Source: Bacteroidota bacterium
Lineage (GTDB): Bacteria; Bacteroidota; Bacteroidia; UKL13-3
Assembly: GCA_947507965.1 (NCBI GenBank)
Contig: CANNQU010000038.1
Span: 1-33,128, forward strand
DNA: 33,128 bases
Direction: 5' to 3'
Shown: positions 25,778 to 33,128 of the stretch, piece by piece
How the letters are laid out: each line of letters begins with the position of its first letter
Position numbering within the stretch: the first letter of the stretch is position 1
The notes under the pieces: model-generated
Seen by the model: the letters and a program-made list of their open reading frames with translations, nothing else
Database searches by the model: none
Told to the model about the DNA's origin: nothing
Program-made: the position numbers and the translations under genes

Positions 25778-26917
25778 CTACAAAAACTCTATTTCAAAAA
25801 TACTCCCTTTTGGTACATTATCGAGTATTTTCACCTTCGCATTATGCTTTTTTGACACTTCTTTTACAATATAGAGCCCTAATCCCGTTCCTTTTGTTCT
25901 TCTGGTGTTTTCATTCCCTATTCTATAAAATTTATCAAAAACCATTTCCTTGAATTTATCGCTAATGCCTATCCCTTGGTCGGATATTTGCAATTTGGTT
26001 GTATTAAGCTTTAATAAACTCACATTGATGGTGCTATTCGGCTCTGAATATTTGCAAGCATTTTCAATTAGATTGCTAATGACGATCATCATGGTAAATT
26101 TATCACCACGTAGCATGATATCCGGTTCAATATCGTCATGGATGGTAAAATCACCTTCCTTCGAATGCCGAAACTTCTCCACCTCCTCACTCACTAAGTC
26201 GCTTAAACTAAAATCGTGAAACTCATATTGGTAACCTTGGCTTTCTATTTTTGTTGCTACCAGTACATTTTCTGAAAGTTCGTTTAGTCGTTCTATATCT
26301 TTTAACGAATTTACGATGATATGGTCAATCTGCACTTTCGTAAGAACCCGTTTCTGTAATGTTTGAAGATATAGTTTAATCGAAGAAATTGGAGTTTTAA
26401 ACTCGTGGGTTACCGACATTAGAAAATTACGTTGCTGATTTTCGGCTGCAATAACCTTTAAATTACTTCTAATTACAAACCAGATACCGAGCATTAGAAC
26501 GACAAAGAATGTGATACCTTCCGCTATCCACATACGCTCTACACGTTTAAACTTGCTTTGAAGTGCACTAAAATTAGCTTCTGAATTGTTGAAAAACAAA
26601 ACCGAATCTAAGTTTGTAGAATTTAACATCGAGATGGGTTCGTCGGGATAGGTTTTAGAAAAATAGGTTTTAACCCTTTCTTCGTCAACATTTAAAACGT
26701 TACCCCACCTTAGAAAAGGTTTCCCGTTTTCTCCTTTAAACTCGTTTTTAAAAGCCTGATGATAAAAATCTTTTCGAAGCTCCTCATATTTCTTATCTAA
26801 TAGGAGCTTATCCGATTGATAGTTCGATCGGCTCAATTCGAACAAGGAATAGAACCACCAACTAAAGGCAACTAAAATAAAGATAGCCAAAAAATAAATA
26901 AATTTATTCGATTTCAT
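25778..26917 (-). CDS. Sensor histidine kinase
   Basis: A 379-residue membrane kinase. Membrane segments at about 6-26 and 131-150 flank a short extracytoplasmic domain of about 100 residues with no recognisable fold. HisKA contains FLMSVTHEFKTPISSIKLYLQTL with H171, and the ATPase domain has NLIENACKYS, ISDQGIGIS and GTGLGLYIVKEV. It is the first gene of the pair with the response regulator. On the minus strand TACCTTTG (plus positions 26924-26931) matches a -7 box only a few bases before the ATG, which would make a leaderless mRNA; no good -33 box goes with it. The signal is unknown. Confidence 0.93.
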   Translation of the reverse strand: MKSNKFIYFLAIFILVAFSWWFYSLFELSRSNYQSDKLLLDKKYEELRKDFYHQAFKNEFKGENGKPFLRWGNVLNVDEERVKTYFSKTYPDEPISMLNSTNLDSVLFFNNSEANFSALQSKFKRVERMWIAEGITFFVVLMLGIWFVIRSNLKVIAAENQQRNFLMSVTHEFKTPISSIKLYLQTLQKRVLTKVQIDHIIVNSLKDIERLNELSENVLVATKIESQGYQYEFHDFSLSDLVSEEVEKFRHSKEGDFTIHDDIEPDIMLRGDKFTMMIVISNLIENACKYSEPNSTINVSLLKLNTTKLQISDQGIGISDKFKEMVFDKFYRIGNENTRRTKGTGLGLYIVKEVSKKHNAKVKILDNVPKGSIFEIEFL

Positions 26918-27187
26918 GGGTTACAAAGGTAACAATGTGGCATCCCTAATAAAAAAAACATTGCCCTTCCCCCCCTTTTTTACCCCCAAAAAGGAGGTTT
27001 TTGAAAAATAAACAGACTTTAATTTTAGGACACTTCCCATATTTTAATCCGATTTATTCCATGACTTTTAAAAACGTCTTAAATAATGTACTTCAAAAAA
27101 TACGTAAAAATGATTTTGAAATTTTTATTCATAATTTTTCTGGCACTATCAACAACCGTGCCAAAAAAACACCCTGATTTCATTGGT

Positions 27188-27219
27188 TTTGGTGGCACAA
27201 TTTAATTACTATAAACTTG
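27188..27219 (+). promoter_or_regulatory. Probable promoter for the structured leader and the 1278-residue secreted protein
   Basis: TTTG at 27188-27191 and TAAACTTG at 27212-27219 are 20 bases apart; the second differs from TAnnTTTG at one position. Transcription would start near 27226, just before the inverted-repeat element, so that element would be transcribed as RNA and the 5' leader of the gene at 27486 would be about 260 bases. Confidence 0.45.
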
Positions 27220-27239
27220 CACTGTGATAATATATTAAC

Positions 27240-27385
27240 ACCTAGGAGAGAAATTATTATTAACTATTAAATCGATTAAACAGAACCAATTTCAGGCTAA
27301 AATTGGTTCTCGATTGCCGACCCAAGAAAGCCAAGAACACAACTACGAAAACAAGACTTTTTTTTCTCTCCTAGGTAGTTTTTTT
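27240..27385 (+). ncRNA. Candidate structured RNA: nested inverted-repeat element
   Basis: A perfect 14-base inverted repeat, ACCTAGGAGAGAAA at 27240-27253 and its complement at 27363-27376, encloses a second perfect 11-base-pair hairpin (27282-27292 with 27300-27310, loop CAGGCTA) that itself has a 5-base outer stem AATCG/CGATT (27270-27274 and 27311-27315). Seven T follow at 27379-27385. As RNA this is a rod with an internal loop and a terminal hairpin, ending like an intrinsic terminator. It could be a leader regulator, an independent small RNA (6S-like shape is one possibility), or a small transposon remnant; I saw no target-site duplication. Confidence 0.4.
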
Positions 27386-27485
27386 AATATCATACGTAAT
27401 AAAAGGTCCCCCTTAGCTTTTTACTACTTTTTTAGGACGATGAGGGGTTTTAGAAAAAACTATTTACATACTTAACAAGTTTGCT

Positions 27486-30400
27486 ATGAAAGCATCAGTA
27501 CTCGTTATTACTCTTAATTCTATGATGGCTTCGGCTAGAAATAGAATTACTACCTTGAAGAACCCCACTCGACTAGGAACAAGATTAGCTTCTGTTTTGT
27601 TTGGCATATTACCGCTACAGGTGGTGTATGCACAACAGAATTTTTGTTCGTTGGTACCCAATGGTCTTTTTACAAGCTCAAACTATTCAAGCCCCGATCC
27701 TGTTAAAACAGGAAAAGTAGCCGGTTGGGTAGCAAGCCATGGATCACCTAGGTTGAACAGTGTTAACCCTTTAAGCAATTTAGCCTCTCCGGAAATTGAA
27801 GCAGCCACAAACACTTTTATTTTAGACATCGGGAGTGGACTTCGTACAGAAAATAAAATTTCATTTAAACAAGGCAAAAAATATTATATCGTATTTAACT
27901 ATCGCAACAATAATGGCGTTAATCTGCAAGAACTAAATGTAGCGTTGGTAGCCGATGCCGTTTGGGGTACTACCGGCAACACCTTACCCTTATCTGGCTT
28001 AACAGGCATTACCGCTATTGGAAGCAGCCTTAGTGTACCGAGTAGTATAAGCTCTTGGACGAAAAAAACAATTTGCTTTACCGCACCATATAACAGTGCC
28101 GATTTATGGTTCTATGCAAAAGTGTCTCATAGCACGACTACTTCTGCCCGTATCGGTATCGACAATGTAGAGATTTACGAAGACTTCGATTTTTGTGGTT
28201 CTGCGAAAACTCGTTTTACCTGTGATGCTCCCGTATCTCTTGGATTTAATATCGCTTCATGTGCTCCCATCAATACCATACCTACCTATAGCTGGCGCAT
28301 TTCTGGCACAAATACCGTGATTGCCACTTCTTCCGAATTAACCGTTTTTCCGGCAAGCACTACAACCTATACACTTACAAGGGATAATGGAGAATGCATA
28401 AAAACCGACTCCGTGAAGGTCGTTGTATCTCATATTCCTGTATTTACGTTAGGTGCCGACACCACGTTATGCCAATGTGCTGGTTTTACCCTCGACCCGG
28501 GAATCCGAAATGCTTGTTATAGCTACGTATGGAATGATGGTTATGTAGGTGTGCCGAGAATAATCAGTGAAAATATTAATGCTGCAGCCAATACACTTAG
28601 TCAGAAATACACCTTAACCATTACCGATATGTGTGCCGGATGCAGCTATACTAAAAGTATTACCTTAAACTATAAACCGGTGCCTAATTGCAAGCAACGA
28701 GCACAAGTATTTTGCGAAAACGAGTTTCCTAATGCAATAACAACGAAAGGAATTGGCAAAAGTTATAGCTGGTCATGGGTTGCTGCCATTGCCCCATCGG
28801 CCCCATTCGACGGAAAAAGCCTGACGATCAATAGTATTGGGCAATACGTGTGTATGGTTACCGATTCCAATACCAATTGTACGTATGGCTATGACACTAT
28901 TTTGGTTCAACCATGGGATAGCATGCCACTCGAAATTGTTTCGAACAGAATAATAAATCCTTGTTACCGCCAAGGACTCTATTTAGTAAATTCGTATGAT
29001 TACGTCACCGGCTGGACAACACCGCTAAATTGGTATAAAGACGGCGTTTTTAAACAAACTTCGGCTGTGTATTACACCATGGAGAATGGCACTTATTCTG
29101 CTGAATTAATATCTCCTTATGGACTTTGTGTTAAACGCGACACTTTCAAATTACAATTTATTGATCCACCGCTTACCAATCTGGCACCCATCTATGGCAG
29201 TTTCTGCAAAAATCAATGTGATACTGTATTAGATTTTACATACTGTGATACGTGTAGTGAGTTTATGGGACAGGTAATGAGTATTACTTGGAGTGGCAGT
29301 GGAGTTACTTCAAGGAAAGTAAATTCAATCGATAAATATTTCTTCTGCTCTCAGAAAGCACAATGTGGTAATAATTTACTTACGGCTACCATCATCTACA
29401 CTAAATTTAATATTATTTGTACTACATACGTCCATACCAATGCCTATAAAGTATGTCCATTGCAACTTGATAGTATTACACCATTATGTGCGAGCGATGG
29501 CGATGTCAATATCCTTAATCAAGGTAGTTTAATAACCAACGCCCAAATTATTGGCAAAGGTGTATACCAACAAATTGGAACCAAGTACTTTAAATTCAGT
29601 CCGCTTTTGGCTGGTACCGGACTGCATACTATTACCTACTATTATAGCGATAGCGCAGGATGTAGTGGTTGGGACAGCATAAAAGTAAGAGTGTACGGAA
29701 AACCAACAATTAAGCTATGGGTTGGCGATTGCGCCAATGGATTGCCTACTTGGAATGTATTAATTTATGCTGCTCAAGCCGATCCTTCAAACTATCGCCT
29801 AGAGTCGAGCGAATGGACGGGTACCAGTAATTACTCATTAGGCTATAATGCTAATTTTGAAACCCAATCTTTTTGGGGAAGCACCAAAAGCCCTTCTATT
29901 GAAGGACATACCTACTGGTTTAAAGTTACCAATGGGATTGGATGCAGTGATAGTGCAGGAATTACTCTTGGGAAAGAAAAGCCAATACATCTAACATACG
30001 TAAATAGCACCTGCATTACCGATGGTGTGCCTCTAAGTGCCTATTATAATACCACACTCGTTAATGGAACTTCTTATCCTGGTACGTTAGCATTTATATG
30101 GGATGATAATGATACCGCCTATATCAGCAGCTATAGCGGCACCGACAAAGATTATGCTATGATGTTAGATAGGGTAAAAGAAAATCAGGTTTTTGCTTCT
30201 GCCAATTTGTTCAATGCTTCGGATGCAACACATATGGTATATACACTGGGGTGGCATAAAATAAGAGTACTTACATTGGGGGGATGCGAATACACCGACA
30301 GCGTATTAATTCCATTCAACTGCTCGAATTGTAAACCCGCTTTGGCTAATATAGTAATTACCACATTTGAAAAATGGGATAATCAAGAAAAAATAATCAA

Positions 30401-31322
30401 TGGTAATATAATCATCGAAGCCGGTGGAAATTTAGAATTGAATAATTGCAATCTGCACTTCGCAGAGGGTAGTAAAATAATTGTAAAAAATAATTATGGC
30501 TCAAGTCTGCCTTCTGGCACACTTGCCATTATAAATAGTACATTGGATGGCTGCAGCAGTTGGAAAGGCATCGAGGTATGGGGTAGTCGCGACTTGTACG
30601 ACTGGAATGGAACAAACATCAATTTAGGCGACGACCCTAGAACCATGCTTCATGGAAGTAATACCCGCAATAGCAATGGAGTTATTAGCACCCACAGCTG
30701 GGCTTGGGTTTACGTAACAAATAGTGTTATTAAAGATGCAGATATTGCCATATTTGTTGGAAAATATGATGATTTAGACGACAAAAACTACTCACTAGAT
30801 GAAGTTTCGGGCGGAATGGCCTTCGTGAATAATTGTGTATTTAAAAACAACTACGTGGATGTTGTTTTCACTCCAAGACCCGGTGCAGAATTGATTAGTG
30901 GCCATTTTTCATGGGATGCCAGCTATATCGTTAAATGTACTTTCGACTCGCTTCGTAAGGCGGCACCGGTTGGCAGTAAAATGTATTGGTGCGATGAAAA
31001 TGGCAAAATAAACCCGATTGGATCTACGATATCAAACCAAAGTCCGGAATGCCGTATCGTTGACCTCACCGAGACTTTATTTCAAGACAGAAATGACCCA
31101 TTACTGTTTTTCGCTTATACTGGAAAGGGCTTTAACTACGTAAGTGGAGGAATGAATATGGTAAAAACAACATTAAAAAGAGATGAAAGAATTCCTTACA
31201 CCTTGCCGCATGCTGCCTACGTGGCTAGCCCTATGCCGATGCACCTCGGAGTGTATTCGTTAACTCAGATTAGAGCACGATTTCAAAATATAATATCCGG
31301 TAGTAACTGCAACAATTGGTAG
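27486..31322 (+). CDS. Large secreted multidomain protein with C-terminal beta-helix, no T9SS sorting domain
   Basis: A 1278-residue exported protein. The signal peptide is unusually long: a basic stretch (RNRITTLKNPTRLGTRLA) precedes the hydrophobic core SVLFGILPLQVVYA, with cleavage before QQNF at about residue 50. ATG codons at 27522 and 27525 are alternative starts. Residues about 60-235 resemble an extracellular ligand-binding jelly roll (NGLFTSSNYSS..., KVAGWVASHGSP, IGIDNVEIYEDF). Residues 240-950 hold several Ig/PKD-like modules rich in cysteine (YSWRISGTNTVIATSSELTV, YTLTRDNGECIKTDSVKV). Residues about 953-1250 form a right-handed beta-helix related to that of the first gene (LNNCNLHF, LAIINSTLDGCSSWKGIEVWG). 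It ends SGSNCNNW without a YPNP sorting domain, unlike the other large secreted proteins here. A strong terminator follows. Confidence 0.88.
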   Translation: MKASVLVITLNSMMASARNRITTLKNPTRLGTRLASVLFGILPLQVVYAQQNFCSLVPNGLFTSSNYSSPDPVKTGKVAGWVASHGSPRLNSVNPLSNLASPEIEAATNTFILDIGSGLRTENKISFKQGKKYYIVFNYRNNNGVNLQELNVALVADAVWGTTGNTLPLSGLTGITAIGSSLSVPSSISSWTKKTICFTAPYNSADLWFYAKVSHSTTTSARIGIDNVEIYEDFDFCGSAKTRFTCDAPVSLGFNIASCAPINTIPTYSWRISGTNTVIATSSELTVFPASTTTYTLTRDNGECIKTDSVKVVVSHIPVFTLGADTTLCQCAGFTLDPGIRNACYSYVWNDGYVGVPRIISENINAAANTLSQKYTLTITDMCAGCSYTKSITLNYKPVPNCKQRAQVFCENEFPNAITTKGIGKSYSWSWVAAIAPSAPFDGKSLTINSIGQYVCMVTDSNTNCTYGYDTILVQPWDSMPLEIVSNRIINPCYRQGLYLVNSYDYVTGWTTPLNWYKDGVFKQTSAVYYTMENGTYSAELISPYGLCVKRDTFKLQFIDPPLTNLAPIYGSFCKNQCDTVLDFTYCDTCSEFMGQVMSITWSGSGVTSRKVNSIDKYFFCSQKAQCGNNLLTATIIYTKFNIICTTYVHTNAYKVCPLQLDSITPLCASDGDVNILNQGSLITNAQIIGKGVYQQIGTKYFKFSPLLAGTGLHTITYYYSDSAGCSGWDSIKVRVYGKPTIKLWVGDCANGLPTWNVLIYAAQADPSNYRLESSEWTGTSNYSLGYNANFETQSFWGSTKSPSIEGHTYWFKVTNGIGCSDSAGITLGKEKPIHLTYVNSTCITDGVPLSAYYNTTLVNGTSYPGTLAFIWDDNDTAYISSYSGTDKDYAMMLDRVKENQVFASANLFNASDATHMVYTLGWHKIRVLTLGGCEYTDSVLIPFNCSNCKPALANIVITTFEKWDNQEKIINGNIIIEAGGNLELNNCNLHFAEGSKIIVKNNYGSSLPSGTLAIINSTLDGCSSWKGIEVWGSRDLYDWNGTNINLGDDPRTMLHGSNTRNSNGVISTHSWAWVYVTNSVIKDADIAIFVGKYDDLDDKNYSLDEVSGGMAFVNNCVFKNNYVDVVFTPRPGAELISGHFSWDASYIVKCTFDSLRKAAPVGSKMYWCDENGKINPIGSTISNQSPECRIVDLTETLFQDRNDPLLFFAYTGKGFNYVSGGMNMVKTTLKRDERIPYTLPHAAYVASPMPMHLGVYSLTQIRARFQNIISGSNCNNW

Positions 31323-31357
31323 GAGAAGTGCAGATAAAATATTAGTTTTTTCTTGAT

Positions 31358-31386
31358 AAGGTCGGTGTGATACACCGACCTTTTTC
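31358..31386 (+). terminator. Intrinsic terminator after the 1278-residue protein gene
   Basis: AAGGTCGGTGT at 31358-31368 pairs perfectly with ACACCGACCTT at 31372-31382 around the loop GAT, and the T-run continues to 31385. It lies 36 bases after the stop codon and separates this gene from the next, which has its own promoter. Confidence 0.9.
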
Positions 31387-31572
31387 GTTTAAACCAACTC
31401 CCCCTCTTCATCGTAACTTAAACCTGGCACTTCTACGAGTGAGCAGCTCCCCTTTACTGTTTAAAAAATGGATGCTGAAATCAAAGGCTGATGCAGCAAA
31501 AACAGGTGTTACAAACAAATTGCACCACGAAGTGTAGCCTATAATAGACAATTGCAATATATTTTTATTTTA

Positions 31573-31606
31573 TTTGTTTTTTATTAAAAATAATTTTATA
31601 TATTTG
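31573..31606 (+). promoter_or_regulatory. Promoter of the Asp-box T9SS protein gene
   Basis: TTTG at 31573-31576 and TATATTTG at 31599-31606 are 22 bases apart. The -7 box is identical to those at 111-118 and 13322-13329. Transcription would start near 31613, downstream of the alternative ATG at 31574, so translation must begin at ATG 31637. Confidence 0.65.
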
Positions 31607-31636
31607 AACTTTAATAGACAGAAGGCTATTTTTCAA

Positions 31637-32941
31637 ATGAAATCAATTAAACTATTTATTCTACTTTTGTTGGTAAGCAGCTATAATTTGAATGCACAAT
31701 TCACTTTATTAGAGAGCTCCCTAACGAATTCGGCAATAAATAATACAGAAGAAAATGCATTTCTCTTTTCGTTTAAGCCCGATGGGTTATCGAAATTCCG
31801 ATTAGAAAACAATGCCCTTGTTACCACCCAATTACCGATACCACACAACAGTGCACTGCAAGAAGTAAATGCCTTAAATGTAATCACCAGTGAGGTATTA
31901 TTGATTCGAATTAACGAGTTTAATAAATATACCTTTTCAAATAATTATTACATTACCATTGACGGCGCGAAAACCTGGACGAAAATACTAACTCCTGATG
32001 GCCAACTGCCTTTATTTACTTATGCCGATGCCATGTCGGGCATGCTTTATTTTACCAAAACCAATAACACAGGATACTATACCTACAAATACACCTCGGG
32101 TCAGTGGGATTTTATACCATACCACGATATTCCATTTGATATTATTAGCTTGAATAATGGAATCGGCTATTTACAACTTATCGCCAACGGAAGTGATCGA
32201 GTGGGATATACTACCAATGGTGGAAAAACATACCAGATTTTATCGAATATTGATTATACCAAAGCCCCATTTTCATGGTCCAATAACGGGATACTTCAAA
32301 AAATAACCATGGTAACCCATGATCACTGGTACGCTCAATATCAATACGACAGCAGCGGCGTTAAAATATCCAAATTAATGGCTACTGTTGATAAGGGAAC
32401 AACTTGGAAAGTAATATTAAACACGAGCGTAGATATTATAGAACCTGCCAGTGCGAGTTCTGTTTATGTATATAAACAAAATGGCTCAAAAGGCTTCTTG
32501 TATCTTATCAGCGACTTTGGAGATAAAATATGCCTTACAGGTTTTACGGGTAGAGTTCAGAATATGAACTTCTGGGACTCTAAAAACGGGCTCTTATTTG
32601 CCCTAGATTCCAGCACATCACAATACGGGGTATGGCTTGTTACCAACAGCGGTGGAGCCAATTGTTACACCTCCAATAGCAATGTATATGCTCCATTAAC
32701 AGCTAAAACCTTAGGAATCTCAATTTATCCGAATCCAGCGGCTAGCCTATTGAACATTAACCTGGATGGTTCTCTTATTTCGAATACGGCAACAACCTAT
32801 AGTATTCAAACCTTAACGGGGCAGGTGCTGCTAACCGGGGCTATCAACACGGTGGATACAGAGATCAACGTATCATCGCTTTCAGCAGGCGTATATATCA
32901 TAAAAGTTGGTGATGGAGTTCGAAAGTTTGTTAAAAACTAA
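31637..32941 (+). CDS. Secreted protein with Asp-box-like repeats and T9SS sorting domain
   Basis: A 434-residue exported protein started at ATG 31637, where a classical signal peptide begins (MKSIKLFILLLLVSSYNLNA, cleaved before QFTLL). An in-frame ATG at 31574 lies within the promoter and would bury the signal peptide. The central 300 residues carry at least three BNR/Asp-box-like motifs (TIDGAKTWTKI near 108, TTNGGKTYQIL near 191, TVDKGTTWKVI near 250), which mark beta-propellers of the sialidase/VPS10 type; no catalytic arginine triad of a sialidase is evident, so a binding role is more likely. Residues about 360-434 are a T9SS type A sorting domain (ISIYPNPAAS...LSAGVYIIKV...KFVKN). Monocistronic by its promoter and the upstream terminator. 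Confidence 0.9.
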   Translation: MKSIKLFILLLLVSSYNLNAQFTLLESSLTNSAINNTEENAFLFSFKPDGLSKFRLENNALVTTQLPIPHNSALQEVNALNVITSEVLLIRINEFNKYTFSNNYYITIDGAKTWTKILTPDGQLPLFTYADAMSGMLYFTKTNNTGYYTYKYTSGQWDFIPYHDIPFDIISLNNGIGYLQLIANGSDRVGYTTNGGKTYQILSNIDYTKAPFSWSNNGILQKITMVTHDHWYAQYQYDSSGVKISKLMATVDKGTTWKVILNTSVDIIEPASASSVYVYKQNGSKGFLYLISDFGDKICLTGFTGRVQNMNFWDSKNGLLFALDSSTSQYGVWLVTNSGGANCYTSNSNVYAPLTAKTLGISIYPNPAASLLNINLDGSLISNTATTYSIQTLTGQVLLTGAINTVDTEINVSSLSAGVYIIKVGDGVRKFVKN

Positions 32942-32983
32942 GCATCTATTCCGTTACCACATTTTTTGCCCGATTTAATTAAT

Positions 32984-33128
32984 GGGTTATTCCGAATTTG
33001 ATGTGCTGGGTTAAGCTTAATTTCCAATGCTGGTCAAGTAAGAACAAAGAAACCCTTGTCTCTGCCATTAATCTTGGATAGAAGTTTTTTAAGATGAAAT
33101 ACAATAGATCCTTCCTTCGTCTGGATGA
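32984..33128 (+). repeat. Dispersed 145-base repeat, copy 2 (runs off the window)
   Basis: Aligns without gaps to 4352-4496, with 60 identical bases at 33016-33075. It begins 43 bases after the stop of the T9SS protein gene and breaks off at the window edge in the GATCCTTCC core, where copy 1 continues into its tandem array. Both copies therefore lie downstream of genes for T9SS-sorted proteins and point the same way. Confidence 0.9.

Larger units (their letters stand above)
26918..27485. other. Structured intergenic region upstream of the large secreted protein
   Basis: 568 bases without a gene. From left to right it holds a homopolymer-dense tract with a 7-base-pair hairpin (26951-26997), alternative stems using TGGCAC/GTGCCA (27141-27198), a probable plus-strand promoter (27188-27219), the nested inverted-repeat element (27240-27376) followed by seven T, and a weaker stem CCCCTTA/TGAGGGG at 27409-27447. 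No open frame of interest crosses it. It separates the minus-strand kinase gene from the plus-strand secreted-protein gene. Confidence 0.6.

Noticed and set aside
31574-31636. Upstream ATG at 31574 as the start of the Asp-box protein
   Set aside because: It overlaps the -33 promoter box and would place 21 extra residues before an otherwise standard signal peptide.
4352-33128. Direct repeats flanking the 28.6 kb between the two 145-base copies as ends of a mobile island
   Set aside because: The interval contains trpS, a tRNA gene and recBCD, with no integrase or transposase; excision would be lethal, so the repeats are better seen as a dispersed family.
1-33128. CRISPR array or cas genes
   Set aside because: No regularly spaced identical repeats of 24-40 bases with unique spacers; the tandem repeats at 4475-4790 are degenerate, with irregular steps and similar sequence between cores.

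Overview
The window looks like chromosome from an AT-rich member of the Bacteroidota. Several secreted proteins end in type IX secretion (T9SS) type A sorting domains with a YPNP motif. Several genes are preceded by the Bacteroidota promoter form TTTG...TAnnTTTG. Ribosome binding sites are not obvious, and housekeeping genes such as trpS, a deoxynucleoside kinase and a crotonase have the sequence character usual in this phylum. I cannot assign a genus.

Layout. 1-4054: a two-gene operon of large secreted proteins, a beta-helix protein and a second T9SS-sorted protein, starting at a good promoter. The signal peptide of the first is built from a TTCTC pentanucleotide repeat whose length in this sequence puts the start codon out of frame with the body, the signature of a phase-variable (contingency) gene. 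4055-4800: non-coding, with a tandem array of a REP-like repeat; a 145-base piece recurs at the right edge of the window. 4801-13178 (minus): recD-recC-recB, a complete RecBCD helicase-nuclease in an unusual gene order. 13377-16141: a WYL-domain regulator divergent from recD and convergent with an AAA+ ATPase. 16714-19314: a CHASE hybrid histidine kinase. 19315-20510: a patch of small and broken secreted-protein genes, including a 129-residue protein and a decayed duplicate of its C-terminal half. 20568-20685: tRNA-Ala(GGC) with its terminator. 20845-24907: trpS, a deoxynucleoside kinase, a MoxR/BchI-like ATPase and an enoyl-CoA hydratase. 25017-26917 (minus): a histidine kinase and OmpR-type response regulator pair. 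26918-27485: a 568-base intergenic region rich in inverted repeats that should form the leader of the next gene or encode a small RNA. 27486-31322: a 1278-residue secreted protein whose C-terminal beta-helix is related to the first gene's but which has no T9SS sorting domain; it is followed by a strong terminator. 31637-32941: a T9SS-sorted protein with Asp-box-like repeats, with its own consensus promoter.

Reading together: the housekeeping core (tRNA, trpS, kinase, crotonase, RecBCD) lies between two islands of surface-protein genes. The points most worth following up are the phase-variable signal peptide, the nested inverted-repeat element upstream of the 1278-residue protein, the shared beta-helix module of the two surface proteins, and the repeat family beside the sorted-protein genes.
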